A DNA stretch of 64,000 nucleotides from Acinetobacter defluvii (GTDB lineage Bacteria > Pseudomonadota > Gammaproteobacteria > Pseudomonadales > Moraxellaceae): the NCBI RefSeq assembly GCF_001704615.3, contig NZ_CP029397.2, positions 1,550,001 to 1,614,000 on the forward strand, in the 5' to 3' direction. Numbering within the stretch: position 1 is the stretch's first letter; each line of letters begins with the position of its first letter. Below the pieces are notes generated by a model. That model ran no database searches. It saw nothing but the letters and a program-made list of their open reading frames with translations, and was not told the DNA's origin. Below are positions 31,302-39,605 of this stretch, in pieces. The position numbers and the translations under genes were made by a program.

Positions 31302-32015
31302 ATGATCCCGTTAAAACTGATTACATTTGGTTTGATTCCGTCATTGCTTGTACAAGGTTATCACGTCAAAAAAAATACACCTCGTTTACCTGAACCAGAA
31401 GGAGTGCGAAAGGGCAGTATTGGTCAAGGAAAAGCCTTATCCATTTTAATTTTAGGTGATTCTGCTGCGGCAGGTGTGGGTGTTAAACAGCAACAAGATG
31501 CATTATTAGGTGCTCTACTTGCTGCATTACAACATGATTTTAAAATTCAATACCAACTTGAAGCCAAAGCGGGTGATACAACACTACAAGTTTTAGAACG
31601 TATACAACAACTTGAACATCAGCATTTCGATGTGATAATTACTTCAGTTGGCGTGAACGATGTGACTAAACTCATTTCACCAAAAAAATGGCTCCAGCAA
31701 CAGCAGCTATTTTATGCAGCCATTGAAAGAAAGTTTTCTCCACACATGATTTTAGTGACAGGTGTGCCACCGATGCACTTATTTCCAGCATTGCCTAATC
31801 CTTTAGGATGGTTATTTGGGCAATACTCAAGTGAAATGAATAAAAAACTTGCAGAGTTTGTTGCTGAAAAAGAAAATTATCAATTAATTCAATTTGATTT
31901 AGCTCATTTTAAAGCACTAGATTTACAAATGGCGGATGATGGTTTTCATCCTAGTAAAGAAATTTATCAAGTTTGGGCAAAAGAGTTATCTAATAAAATT
32001 AGATTAAAGTTCTAA
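31302..32015 (+). CDS. SGNH/GDSL hydrolase
   Basis: The 237-residue protein has the block I motif ILGDSAAAGVG (catalytic Ser), block III GVNDVTKL, and block V DGFHPS (Asp and His). The N terminus (about 1-18) is hydrophobic and may be a signal or anchor. Such proteins are esterases or lipases of lysophospholipase/acyl-hydrolase type. It appears monocistronic. Confidence 0.85.
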   Translation: MIPLKLITFGLIPSLLVQGYHVKKNTPRLPEPEGVRKGSIGQGKALSILILGDSAAAGVGVKQQQDALLGALLAALQHDFKIQYQLEAKAGDTTLQVLERIQQLEHQHFDVIITSVGVNDVTKLISPKKWLQQQQLFYAAIERKFSPHMILVTGVPPMHLFPALPNPLGWLFGQYSSEMNKKLAEFVAEKENYQLIQFDLAHFKALDLQMADDGFHPSKEIYQVWAKELSNKIRLKF

Positions 32016-32074
32016 TACAGTTTAACTGTATAATTTCATGGAGTTAAGAGAAGATATTTATCTCTCACACATGT

Positions 32075-32353
32075 TTAATTCCGCTTTACCATCAGATCCA
32101 AACCAAAGGCATTTAATAGCTTTAAAATAGACTGCAGGGTCGGGTTAGATTCAGCCTGTTCAATTTTCTGTAAGGTTTGTGGAGCAATCTTAGTGATTTT
32201 CGCCATTTCAGGCAAAGTTAATCTCAGTTCGGTGCGCAAGAATTTTGCGACCTGATAAATTTCCCACTCAGGATGCTGTTCAATCGTATCTAAAACTGCT
32301 TGTCTTCTTTGCATTTGCTCAATGGGACTGAGCGACTTAAAACGTTTATCCAT
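32075..32353 (-). CDS. HipB-like XRE antitoxin/regulator
   Basis: The 92-residue protein has an N-terminal extension and an XRE HTH at about 35-85 (LRLTLPEMAKITKIAPQTLQ, KIEQAESNPTLQSILKLLNA). It overlaps the hipA-like stop by one base (TAATG) and is translated after it. In classic hipBA the antitoxin gene comes first; here it comes second. It likely binds the palindrome at the hipA start. Confidence 0.82.
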   Translation of the reverse strand: MDKRFKSLSPIEQMQRRQAVLDTIEQHPEWEIYQVAKFLRTELRLTLPEMAKITKIAPQTLQKIEQAESNPTLQSILKLLNAFGLDLMVKRN

Positions 32354-33648
32354 TATGATAACTCACTCAATTGTTGACAAATATTTTCAATGCGTGGTTG
32401 GCTATTGTTAATAATTTCTTGATCGATTCCAAGCTCGTGCATAAATTCAATTAAATTTTGATAGTAGGGTAATTGCTGTTTAAAAATATCAATTAATCTT
32501 TGTTTTTCAATGTTGCAAAGTGCTGAAACCTGTTCCATGACAGATTGCCAAATCGGTGCGCCACCCTGATCATCTTGTTCCCAACGTGTCGCTCGGGCAA
32601 TCCCATCAGGATGTAACCACATCGGCGCAAAATCATATAAAGGAGTTAATTGTATAAGTCCTTGATCATCTCTTTGAATCGCAGTATTGCGTGTATGATT
32701 ATCTTTATTGCCCAAAGCAACATTGGCAAGGTCACGTTTCAAATATTCAAAAATTTGACTTTCAGGATGCGTGCAACTTGCCATAAGTAATCTACAGATT
32801 TGATTGTGGGAAAGTTTTACTCCAAATCCAGACTTTTGCCCCAGTGAGGCAATACTTTCTTGTGCAATACGTATCACTTGCCCATTTTCAATTTTACGAT
32901 CAAATCTTGGAATAAATAAAGTTCGCCCATGCATTTGCAATTCTTGATAAACATTTAACTGTAGATACTGCGCAATGTTCATATACAACGCTTCTTGCGT
33001 TAAAATTTTTTCTAGTCGTAAATCTTGCCCACGACTAAACTTTACCAACCAGTGTTTTTTAGCTTGATCATCCACAAGTGTATGATCTAAATAAAACAAA
33101 TCATCTTTGGCTTGGGTAAGGAGGAGCTTTGGCCATTCACCTTGTACCCCAGAAGAACCACCTACAAATAAACCAAAAGATGCCAAAGACTCAATAAAAT
33201 GTTCTTTTCTTTCAATAATTTCTTGTAAGCTAAATCCCTTAATCGTATTGGGATAATTGGCTTGTAACCATTCATGTGCTTCTTTAATTCTTAAATTACC
33301 AATCGGATTACTTGCACCCGAATTTAACAATGCCCAGTCTGCTTGCTGCTGTGCATTTTCAGGAAAATTAAGCTGCTGTAATAGCTCTTTACGCCCAAAA
33401 CCTTGAGGCAATAAATCTATTAAAAATGCTGGCCAAGTATTTAAGCTTTGACTTTGCACATTGACAGGAAAATGATAGCTTAGAGCATATGCGTCACGCT
33501 GCTCCATATGTGAAATTGCATATTCAAGAAGATAAGATGTGCGTGTCTTAGCTTCCCAACCTAAGCTCGAAGCCTCTAATAATTCAACAACTGCACAGTC
33601 TTGCCATTGTTGTTGATTATAAATTTGAATTGTACAATAAGTATTCAT
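32353..33648 (-). CDS. HipA-like serine/threonine kinase toxin
   Basis: At 431 residues it has full HipA length. It shows an N-subdomain (couple_hipA type), a Gly-rich loop GGSSGVQGEWPK, the ATP-binding Lys in HWLVKFSRG, the catalytic loop LGNKDNHTRN and metal-binding LYDFAP. All residues needed for activity are visible. HipA kinases phosphorylate targets such as glutamyl-tRNA synthetase and cause dormancy. The ATG at 33648 lies inside a 24-bp palindrome and has no Shine-Dalgarno sequence. Confidence 0.88.
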   Translation of the reverse strand: MNTYCTIQIYNQQQWQDCAVVELLEASSLGWEAKTRTSYLLEYAISHMEQRDAYALSYHFPVNVQSQSLNTWPAFLIDLLPQGFGRKELLQQLNFPENAQQQADWALLNSGASNPIGNLRIKEAHEWLQANYPNTIKGFSLQEIIERKEHFIESLASFGLFVGGSSGVQGEWPKLLLTQAKDDLFYLDHTLVDDQAKKHWLVKFSRGQDLRLEKILTQEALYMNIAQYLQLNVYQELQMHGRTLFIPRFDRKIENGQVIRIAQESIASLGQKSGFGVKLSHNQICRLLMASCTHPESQIFEYLKRDLANVALGNKDNHTRNTAIQRDDQGLIQLTPLYDFAPMWLHPDGIARATRWEQDDQGGAPIWQSVMEQVSALCNIEKQRLIDIFKQQLPYYQNLIEFMHELGIDQEIINNSQPRIENICQQLSELS

Positions 33649-33670
33649 AAAACTATTATAATAGTTTTAT
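33647..33670. promoter_or_regulatory. 24-bp perfect palindrome at the hipA-like start
   Basis: ATAAAACTATTA and its exact complement form a perfect palindrome without spacer. It overlaps the first two bases of the hipA start codon and contains TATAAT on the reverse strand, ending six bases before the ATG. It is the likely HipB operator and possibly the -10 element of a leaderless transcript. Confidence 0.65.
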
Positions 33671-33808
33671 AGAAGAAATAAAGACGCTATATATTTATTA
33701 TAATAAAATAATAGAATTTAGATAAAATTAAAAATTATCAAACCGCATAAATTTAAATAAAATGCCTATGTTAGACTAGCTTACTAGTAACTAAAAAAAT
33801 ATTGATGA

Positions 33809-34399
33809 ATGACAGACAGTTTGATTGAAACGCATCCACTTAAACCCTTTTTACCCACAAATGCCAAACTTTTGATGCTCGGTAGCTTTCCACCGCCAAA
33901 AACTCGTTGGAAAATGGATTTTTATTATCCGAATTATCAAAATGATATGTGGCGAATTTTTGGTTTGGTTTTTTTTCAAGATAAAGATCATTTTTTAGAT
34001 TTGCCCAATAAAAATTTTAAAGAAGACAAAATACGTGATTTTTTAAATGAAAAGGGCATTGCAATATTTGACACGGCATACCAAGTTATTCGTCTAAAAG
34101 GAAATGCTTCGGATAAATTTCTACAGATCGAAACAGTCACAGATTTAAAACAATTATTGGATCAAATGCCTGAATGCAATAACATCATGACCACTGGAGA
34201 TAAAGCCACAGATACTTTGATGCTGTCTATGCCAGATGGTACTGACAAGCCACAAATTGGTCATGCAGTGCATACCGTATTTGATCAAAGAGAGATTACT
34301 TTATATCGGATGCCATCATCATCACGTGCTTATCCATTAGCACTGACGGAAAAAGCCAAAGCATATCAACATTTTTTTAAAGAAATTGGTTTGTTATAA
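33809..34399 (+). CDS. Uracil-DNA glycosylase superfamily protein
   Basis: The 196-residue protein starts with LKPFLPTNAKLLMLGSFPPP and FYYPNYQNDMWRIFG, the motif-1 pattern of UDG-superfamily members that act on uracil or hypoxanthine (family 6/Mug-like). A final MPSSSRAYPL forms the motif-2 loop. It probably removes deaminated bases from DNA. The exact substrate cannot be read from sequence. Confidence 0.75.
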   Translation: MTDSLIETHPLKPFLPTNAKLLMLGSFPPPKTRWKMDFYYPNYQNDMWRIFGLVFFQDKDHFLDLPNKNFKEDKIRDFLNEKGIAIFDTAYQVIRLKGNASDKFLQIETVTDLKQLLDQMPECNNIMTTGDKATDTLMLSMPDGTDKPQIGHAVHTVFDQREITLYRMPSSSRAYPLALTEKAKAYQHFFKEIGLL

Positions 34400-34420
34400 G
34401 TGTTAGATTAAATTCAAAAT

Positions 34421-34453
34421 AAAAAAGGGAAAACACCAAAGTCTTTTCCCTTT
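34421..34453. terminator. Bidirectional terminator between UDG-like gene and aspA
   Basis: AAAGGGAAAA and TTTTCCCTTT form a 10-bp stem with a ten-base loop between two convergent genes. A/T runs flank both sides. Confidence 0.75.
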
Positions 34454-34471
34454 ATTGGTTTTATAGAAAAT

Positions 34472-35866
34472 TTAGAAATTTGCTAAATTTTTAATCGAAA
34501 AAATATCATCCAAAGATTGCTTACTTAATAGCTTTTCATCTTCAATGATAGCAAGAATACTTTTGCCTGTTTCGTTCGCCGCTTTTGCAATGCGTGTCGT
34601 GGTTTCATAACCAAGATATGGATTTAATGCAGTGATAATACCAATAGAATTATCCACTAAATTTTTACAGTGTGAGGCGTTGGCAGTCACGCTATCAATA
34701 CAGTAATTTTTGAACATTTTTACTGTTTTTTCTAATAGATCAATTGATTCAAACAACTTAAGCGCAATCAAAGGTTCCATTGCGTTGAGTTGCAATTGAC
34801 CAGATTCTGCTGCAAGTGTGATCGCTAAATCATTGGCAATAATCTGATAACAGGCAATATTCACAGCTTCAGGAATAACAGGATTTACCTTACCTGGCAT
34901 GATTGAGCTACCGGGTTGGCGAGGCTCTAAATTTATCTCATGCATGCCTGTACGTGGACCACTCGAAAGTAAGCGTAAGTCATTGGCAATTTTGGATAAT
35001 TTTGTTGCAGTCCGTTTTAATAAACCTGAAAGCAATACAAAATCCCCCATATCTGAACTTGCTTCGATCAAATGTGGCGCACTCATCATCGGTCTACAAG
35101 TGATTTCAGACAATGCAGAAAGTGCCTTTTTCTTATATTGTTCTGAGGCATTGATGCCTGTACCAATTGCAGTACCGCCTAGATTTACATAGCAGAGTGT
35201 TTCAGATGAAATATCTAGAATTTTTTCAATATCTTTCTTTAAAGTGACTGAAAAACCTGAAAATTCTTGTCCAAGTGTCATCGGCACAGCATCTTGTAAT
35301 TGTGTCCGTCCCATTTTAACGATATTGGCAAATTCAATGCCTTTTTGTGCAAGGCTTTCCACCAATTCATTAAATGGCTGAGTTAATTTTTCCAAACTAA
35401 GCAACAAGCCTAACTTGATAGAAGTTGGATAAACATCGTTGGTGGACTGTGACATATTAACATCATTATTTGGATGCAAATATTTATATTCACCTTTTGC
35501 ATAGCCTAAAAACTCTAAACCAATATTGGCAATGACCTCATTGGCATTCATATTGGTCGAAGTACCTGCGCCACCTTGTAACATATCAATTTGGAATTGA
35601 TCATGATATTGATCTTGTATTAATTCATTGCATGCAAACTGAATGGCTTTTAACTTTTCCGAAGAAAGTTTGTCGGTACTGTGATTCGCTTCAGCACATG
35701 CCAATTTAACCATTGCAAGTGCTTTGATAAATAAAGGAAAATGAGAGAGTTTGGTTGAGCTTAAATTGAAGTTTTCTAATGCTCTTAAGGTTTGTACACC
35801 ATAATACGCTTGAGCAGGAATTTGTTTTTGACCAAGTAAATCTGATTCTAAACGATGCTGAGACAT
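34472..35866 (-). CDS. aspA: Aspartate ammonia-lyase
   Basis: The 464-residue protein belongs to the fumarase/aspartase superfamily. It has the signature GSSIMPGKVNP with the catalytic Ser loop, STNDVYPTSI (substrate-binding), and LQLNAMEPLIALKLFES, which is closer to aspartase than to fumarase C. It converts aspartate to fumarate and ammonia. The long frame begins 11 codons earlier; MSQHRLESDLLG at 35866 resembles the family start, but neither start has a clear ribosome site. It is divergent from a LysR gene. Confidence 0.85.
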   Translation of the reverse strand: MSQHRLESDLLGQKQIPAQAYYGVQTLRALENFNLSSTKLSHFPLFIKALAMVKLACAEANHSTDKLSSEKLKAIQFACNELIQDQYHDQFQIDMLQGGAGTSTNMNANEVIANIGLEFLGYAKGEYKYLHPNNDVNMSQSTNDVYPTSIKLGLLLSLEKLTQPFNELVESLAQKGIEFANIVKMGRTQLQDAVPMTLGQEFSGFSVTLKKDIEKILDISSETLCYVNLGGTAIGTGINASEQYKKKALSALSEITCRPMMSAPHLIEASSDMGDFVLLSGLLKRTATKLSKIANDLRLLSSGPRTGMHEINLEPRQPGSSIMPGKVNPVIPEAVNIACYQIIANDLAITLAAESGQLQLNAMEPLIALKLFESIDLLEKTVKMFKNYCIDSVTANASHCKNLVDNSIGIITALNPYLGYETTTRIAKAANETGKSILAIIEDEKLLSKQSLDDIFSIKNLANF

Positions 35867-35942
35867 GAACATAGTCCAATGAGGGGTTAATAAAAGCATA
35901 AAAGTAAAAATTTCATCTGGCTAATGCAAAAAATAAAAAATG

Positions 35943-35959
35943 TATGCAAATTTTGCATA
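35943..35959. promoter_or_regulatory. Palindrome in the aspA-LysR gap
   Basis: TATGCAAA, one base, and TTTGCATA make an 8-bp perfect inverted repeat. It overlaps a TATAAT (35958-35963) that reads toward the LysR gene. It is a likely LysR operator with autorepression. Confidence 0.5.
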
Positions 35960-35995
35960 TAATGTTGTTATTTTAATCAGGTTATTGAAGTTGAA

Positions 35996-36868
35996 ATGAG
36001 TTTAGATATTCGCTGGATTGAAGATATTTTGGCACTAGATGCTATGAAATCTATTTCAAAAGCTGCTGAACATCGCTTTGTGAGCCAATCTGCTTTTACC
36101 CGAAGAATCCAACAAATTGAACTCGACTTAGGACAAGAAATTTTGGTTAGAAATGGGAAAAATATAGAATTTAATGAAGTTGGACAAGTGCTTTTATCAA
36201 CAGCAAAAAATATTAAAGATCAACTCGATCTTACTCTAAGCTTGCTAAATAAACTCAATACGCAAGATAAAATTATTAAATTTTCAGTTTCACATTCCTT
36301 AATGTCGAATTATTTTTCACAAGTTGTTAAATATTTACCTGAAAAGTTGAAAGATTTTCACCTTGAAATTGCCACCAATAATGTAGGAGAAGGACTGAAG
36401 AATTTAAAAGAGGGTATTTGTCATTTTTTGATTTGTTATGCAGATACAACGTTGCTTAATTCATTAGACAGTAGCTTGATTGCATATCATAAATTGGGTG
36501 AAATGGAGATTATTCCAGTATGTACAACTGAGCAAAATTATGATTTAGAAAATGATCAACATTTACCACTATTAACTTATGGTTCAAAGGCGTATTTGCG
36601 TAAATATGTCGATAAAATTATTCAACCCTTAGATTATAAAATATTATATGAAACAGACAATGCACTTGATTTAAAAGAGCTTGTTTTGCAAGGGTTGGGT
36701 ATCGCATGGCTACCTAGAAATGTCGTGAATAATGAAATCAAGCAAAATAAGTTAAAAATTATAAATGATACAGATTTTTATTTTACTCAGGAAATTTATA
36801 TTTTAAAAAGTAAAATTAATCGCAATCCAAATTTACAACTGGTATGGGAAAATTTAATCTATCATTAA
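35996..36868 (+). CDS. LysR family regulator, HypT-like
   Basis: The 290-residue protein has its HTH at about 1-62. The RWIEDILALDAMKSISKAAE and VSQSAFTRRIQQIE pattern resembles HypT/YjiE-type LysR proteins. It is divergent from aspA across 129 bp with a palindrome between them, so aspA is its probable target. The effector is unknown. Confidence 0.82.
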   Translation: MSLDIRWIEDILALDAMKSISKAAEHRFVSQSAFTRRIQQIELDLGQEILVRNGKNIEFNEVGQVLLSTAKNIKDQLDLTLSLLNKLNTQDKIIKFSVSHSLMSNYFSQVVKYLPEKLKDFHLEIATNNVGEGLKNLKEGICHFLICYADTTLLNSLDSSLIAYHKLGEMEIIPVCTTEQNYDLENDQHLPLLTYGSKAYLRKYVDKIIQPLDYKILYETDNALDLKELVLQGLGIAWLPRNVVNNEIKQNKLKIINDTDFYFTQEIYILKSKINRNPNLQLVWENLIYH

Positions 36869-37071
36869 TACTGGATTTTGATAAGTTTGGGTATTTTTTG
36901 CAGAACTCTTATTTCGCATAATGTATATTATGTTAAATTGAGTACATGATACGTTAAGTTCATAAACCTCTTTGCTTAACTTAAAATCAAATACTTATAT
37001 AAAATAACATTTCACTTTCAATTCACTTATGTTTATATTCTATTTACTTCATAAAGTTCTTGGTACTTAGA

Positions 37072-37512
37072 ATGTTTGTCGTAAAAACAATTACACTTTC
37101 AAAAAAGTATTCAAATCAAAATCACATAGTTTTATTGTTTGATGCTTCAGCTACAGTACCTTGTCTCTATCCTTTACTCTATTCTACGACTGTCCTGAGA
37201 TTTCAAAGTTTTGCTACACAACAATCAGATATGCTGGCATTAAAGTTTTGGTATGAATTTTGGTATCAGAAATATTCAACTTTGTTCTGTGAATCTTTTT
37301 TGTCTGCCAAATATGAACCTGAGATTTTTTTGAATGAAATCGATAACTTCATTGTTTTCTTGGAAAATAATAAAAAGTTAGGAACAAATTTGATTCGACT
37401 TAGATTAAATATAGATGCTAACTATATGACCATTACTCAGCGGTTGAGGTCCATGTTTAAGTATTTCGTATATCTTTTAGATGAATATTGGAGTGTGCGT
37501 TATCAAGATTGA
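37072..37512 (+). pseudogene. Truncated integrase-like gene, cut by the IS3 element
   Basis: A 146-codon frame from the ATG at 37072 resembles the N-terminal core-binding region of tyrosine-recombinase integrases (LYPLLYSTTVLRFQSFATQQ, then LKFWYEFWYQK, NEIDNFIVFLE). The catalytic half is missing. Its stop codon TGA (37510-37512) is the first three bases of the IS terminal repeat. No continuation is found on the far side of the IS. The family call is tentative; the truncation is clear. Confidence 0.6.
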
Positions 37513-37551
37513 TGTGTGCTGAAATAACAGGAGACTTCCACTTGGGAGATT

Positions 37552-38421
37552 TTAGGCAACCAACTTGTAAAAGTCCTCTGCCATTTGATTTGGTGTCTTA
37601 AAATCCAGTCCTTTCTGAATCCTTTGTTGATTATAAAATAGCTCTATGTATTTTGTAATATCTGCTTTAGCATCTTCCCTTGTTTTGTAGTTGCGATGGT
37701 GAACCAACTCATTTTTTAATATTCCCCAGAAGCTCTCAATAGGTGCGTTGTCATAACAATCACCGCGCTTACTCATTGAACCTTGAAATCCATATTTTTC
37801 AATCATATTACGATATTCATAACTGCAATATTGACTTCCTCTGTCCGAATGAACGATTAAGCCTTGAGATGGCTTATGATTACGAATCGCCATACTCAGT
37901 GCATTGCAAACGAGATCTGCTGTCATCCGTTCACTTAAGCTATAGCCAACCACTTGTTTACTACAAAGATCTTTTAAAGCAGTTAAATATAGCCAACCTT
38001 CAGCCGTCCAGATGTACGTAATATCACTTACCCATGCAACATTTGGAGCAGTTACTGCAAAGTTTTGCTCTAACAAATTATTGTAAACAAAACGATTATG
38101 ATCGCTATTTGTTGTCCTTTTAAAACGTTTATGACGCTTAAAGTACAACTGATTTAGTTTTTTAATACAGCGGACTGCATACTCACTGATTTGAATGCCT
38201 TTTGACTGTAGATACTTCGCTAGACGAACATAACCATAGCTTTCATGGGTTTCCTGATGTGCTATTTTGACTAGAATTGTCTGCTGGTTTCTTAGAATAA
38301 CTCTTTTACTCATGCCTCGTTTCAACCAGTCATAAAATCGCGAAACTGACACTTTTAACAGCTTCGCCATCATGGTGATTGGATATGTATCTTTATACTG
38401 TTTCATACAGGCGTACCTCAC
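37552..38421 (-). CDS. IS3-family transposase OrfB (DDE integrase)
   Basis: The 289-residue frame carries the rve DDE catalytic domain: VAWVSDITYI (Asp), IVHSDRGSQY (Asp) and IESFWGILKNE (Glu). It also has the HTH_21-type start SVSRFYDWLKRG and QRIQKGLDFKTPNQM near the end. The frame opens with GTG at 38421 but is normally made as an OrfAB fusion by a -1 shift at the A7G run about 35 bases upstream. All catalytic residues are intact. Confidence 0.92.
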   Translation of the reverse strand: MRYACMKQYKDTYPITMMAKLLKVSVSRFYDWLKRGMSKRVILRNQQTILVKIAHQETHESYGYVRLAKYLQSKGIQISEYAVRCIKKLNQLYFKRHKRFKRTTNSDHNRFVYNNLLEQNFAVTAPNVAWVSDITYIWTAEGWLYLTALKDLCSKQVVGYSLSERMTADLVCNALSMAIRNHKPSQGLIVHSDRGSQYCSYEYRNMIEKYGFQGSMSKRGDCYDNAPIESFWGILKNELVHHRNYKTREDAKADITKYIELFYNQQRIQKGLDFKTPNQMAEDFYKLVA

Positions 38422-38717
38422 TGACTTTCCTTGGCAAAGTACGCTGCTGCTTTTTTTAGGAATTCTCTTTCCATTTCAGCAGTTTTGAGTTGCTGTTTGA
38501 GTTTTTTATTTTCTTCGAGTAAAGCAACGAGATCAGGTGAATATTGCTGTGTGCCTGCTAATCTTCTAGCTTTTGCTTTGTTGTACCAATTTGACAAAGT
38601 TTGCATGGAAATACCAAGCTGTCTTGCTGTTTCCGAAACATTGCCTTTATTTTCTTCAATTTGTTTTATTGCTTCAGCTTTAAATTCTGCTGTATAAATC
38701 TTTTGCTTTTTGCTCAT
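38418..38717 (-). CDS. IS3-family transposase OrfA
   Basis: The 99-residue protein has an HTH_Tnp_1 domain (KIYTAEFKAEAIKQIEENKG, then ARQLGISMQTLSNW) and a C-terminal leucine-zipper stretch (LLEENKKLKQQLKTAEME). It binds the IS ends. The slippery sequence A AAA AAA G falls at codons for LKKA; a -1 shift there enters the orfB frame without meeting a stop. Confidence 0.92.
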   Translation of the reverse strand: MSKKQKIYTAEFKAEAIKQIEENKGNVSETARQLGISMQTLSNWYNKAKARRLAGTQQYSPDLVALLEENKKLKQQLKTAEMEREFLKKAAAYFAKESQ

Positions 38718-38867
38718 GGTAAACTCCTGATGAGTACGTTTAGTTTACCAAGTTAAAGTCTACGCTTTTATCAGCACACATCACTTTTATAGACAGTTGT
38801 TTGTAGCTACAGCTCTGCTGCATAGATCTGTTTTATATGATCAGTCAAATTAACACTGATAATAATA

Positions 38868-39587
38868 CTACACTGACATATTTAAAAACCTTAACCCCAC
38901 ACCTGGTTCAGTCACAATATATTTAGGTTGTACCGCATTATCATTCAGTTTAGCACGTAATTTGGCGACCAAGATTCGTAAATAATGTGTATCTTTCTGA
39001 TGCGATGGTCCCCAAAGATCTTTTAAAATCTGTGGTTGAGTTATCAGCTGCCCTTTATGCTGAGCTAATAAACTGAGTAATTGATATTCTTTACGTGTAA
39101 GTGAAATAAGCTGCTGATTTAAAAAAACTTGGCGCTGTGTAAAATCAATTTTTAACACACCATCATCAAAAATAACTGTATCAACTGCTGTATGTTGAAA
39201 CTGTCTGAGTAATACACGAATACGTGCCATTAACTCCTGTACGCTAAATGGCTTGGTTACATAGTCATTTGCACCTGCATCCAATAGTTTTACTTTTTCT
39301 TCTTCATCCGCACGTACAGACAATACAATCACAGGAACTTGTGCCCATGTACGAAGTTCAGTGAGAACTTCACAACCATCCAAATCAGGTAAACCGAGAT
39401 CGAGAACCACCAAATCTGCGCCTTGAAGTGCCAATAACTCCAAACCCTTTTGACCCGTTTCAACCAACAGGGTTTTATAACCTTGTGCTCTTAACGCTAT
39501 ATCTAAAAATTTACGAATTTGGTTTTCATCATCAATGATAAGTACATTGGTCATAGAACTGGTGGAGACATTTTGCTCGGACATCAT
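38868..39587 (-). CDS. kdpE: Potassium-response regulator KdpE
   Basis: The 239-residue OmpR-type regulator has a receiver domain (about 12-125: VLIIDDENQIRKFL, phospho-acceptor Asp in LVVLDLGLPDLDG, Thr/Ser and Lys in YVTKPFS) and a winged HTH (about 140-235: ISLTRKEYQLLSLL, DTHYLRILVAKLRAKL). With KdpD it switches on kdpFABC under potassium limitation or osmotic stress. AAGGA precedes the ATG pair at 39587/39584. It follows kdpD by 18 bases and is the last gene before the IS3 junction. Confidence 0.95.
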   Translation of the reverse strand: MMSEQNVSTSSMTNVLIIDDENQIRKFLDIALRAQGYKTLLVETGQKGLELLALQGADLVVLDLGLPDLDGCEVLTELRTWAQVPVIVLSVRADEEEKVKLLDAGANDYVTKPFSVQELMARIRVLLRQFQHTAVDTVIFDDGVLKIDFTQRQVFLNQQLISLTRKEYQLLSLLAQHKGQLITQPQILKDLWGPSHQKDTHYLRILVAKLRAKLNDNAVQPKYIVTEPGVGLRFLNMSV

Positions 39588-39605
39588 TTTTTCCTTTTGC
39601 CCAAT

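Larger units (their letters stand above)
37510..38783 (-). mobile_element. IS3-family insertion sequence, 1274 bp
   Basis: The element is bounded by imperfect terminal repeats that both begin TGATGTGTGCTGA and share AGACTT...ACTTGG further in (left 37510-37545, right read inward from 38783). It contains orfA and orfB overlapping by four bases, with an A7G slippery run. No target-site duplication is seen: the flanks are AAGAT on the left and CTTTT on the right. This suggests a deletion next to the IS after insertion. Confidence 0.88.
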
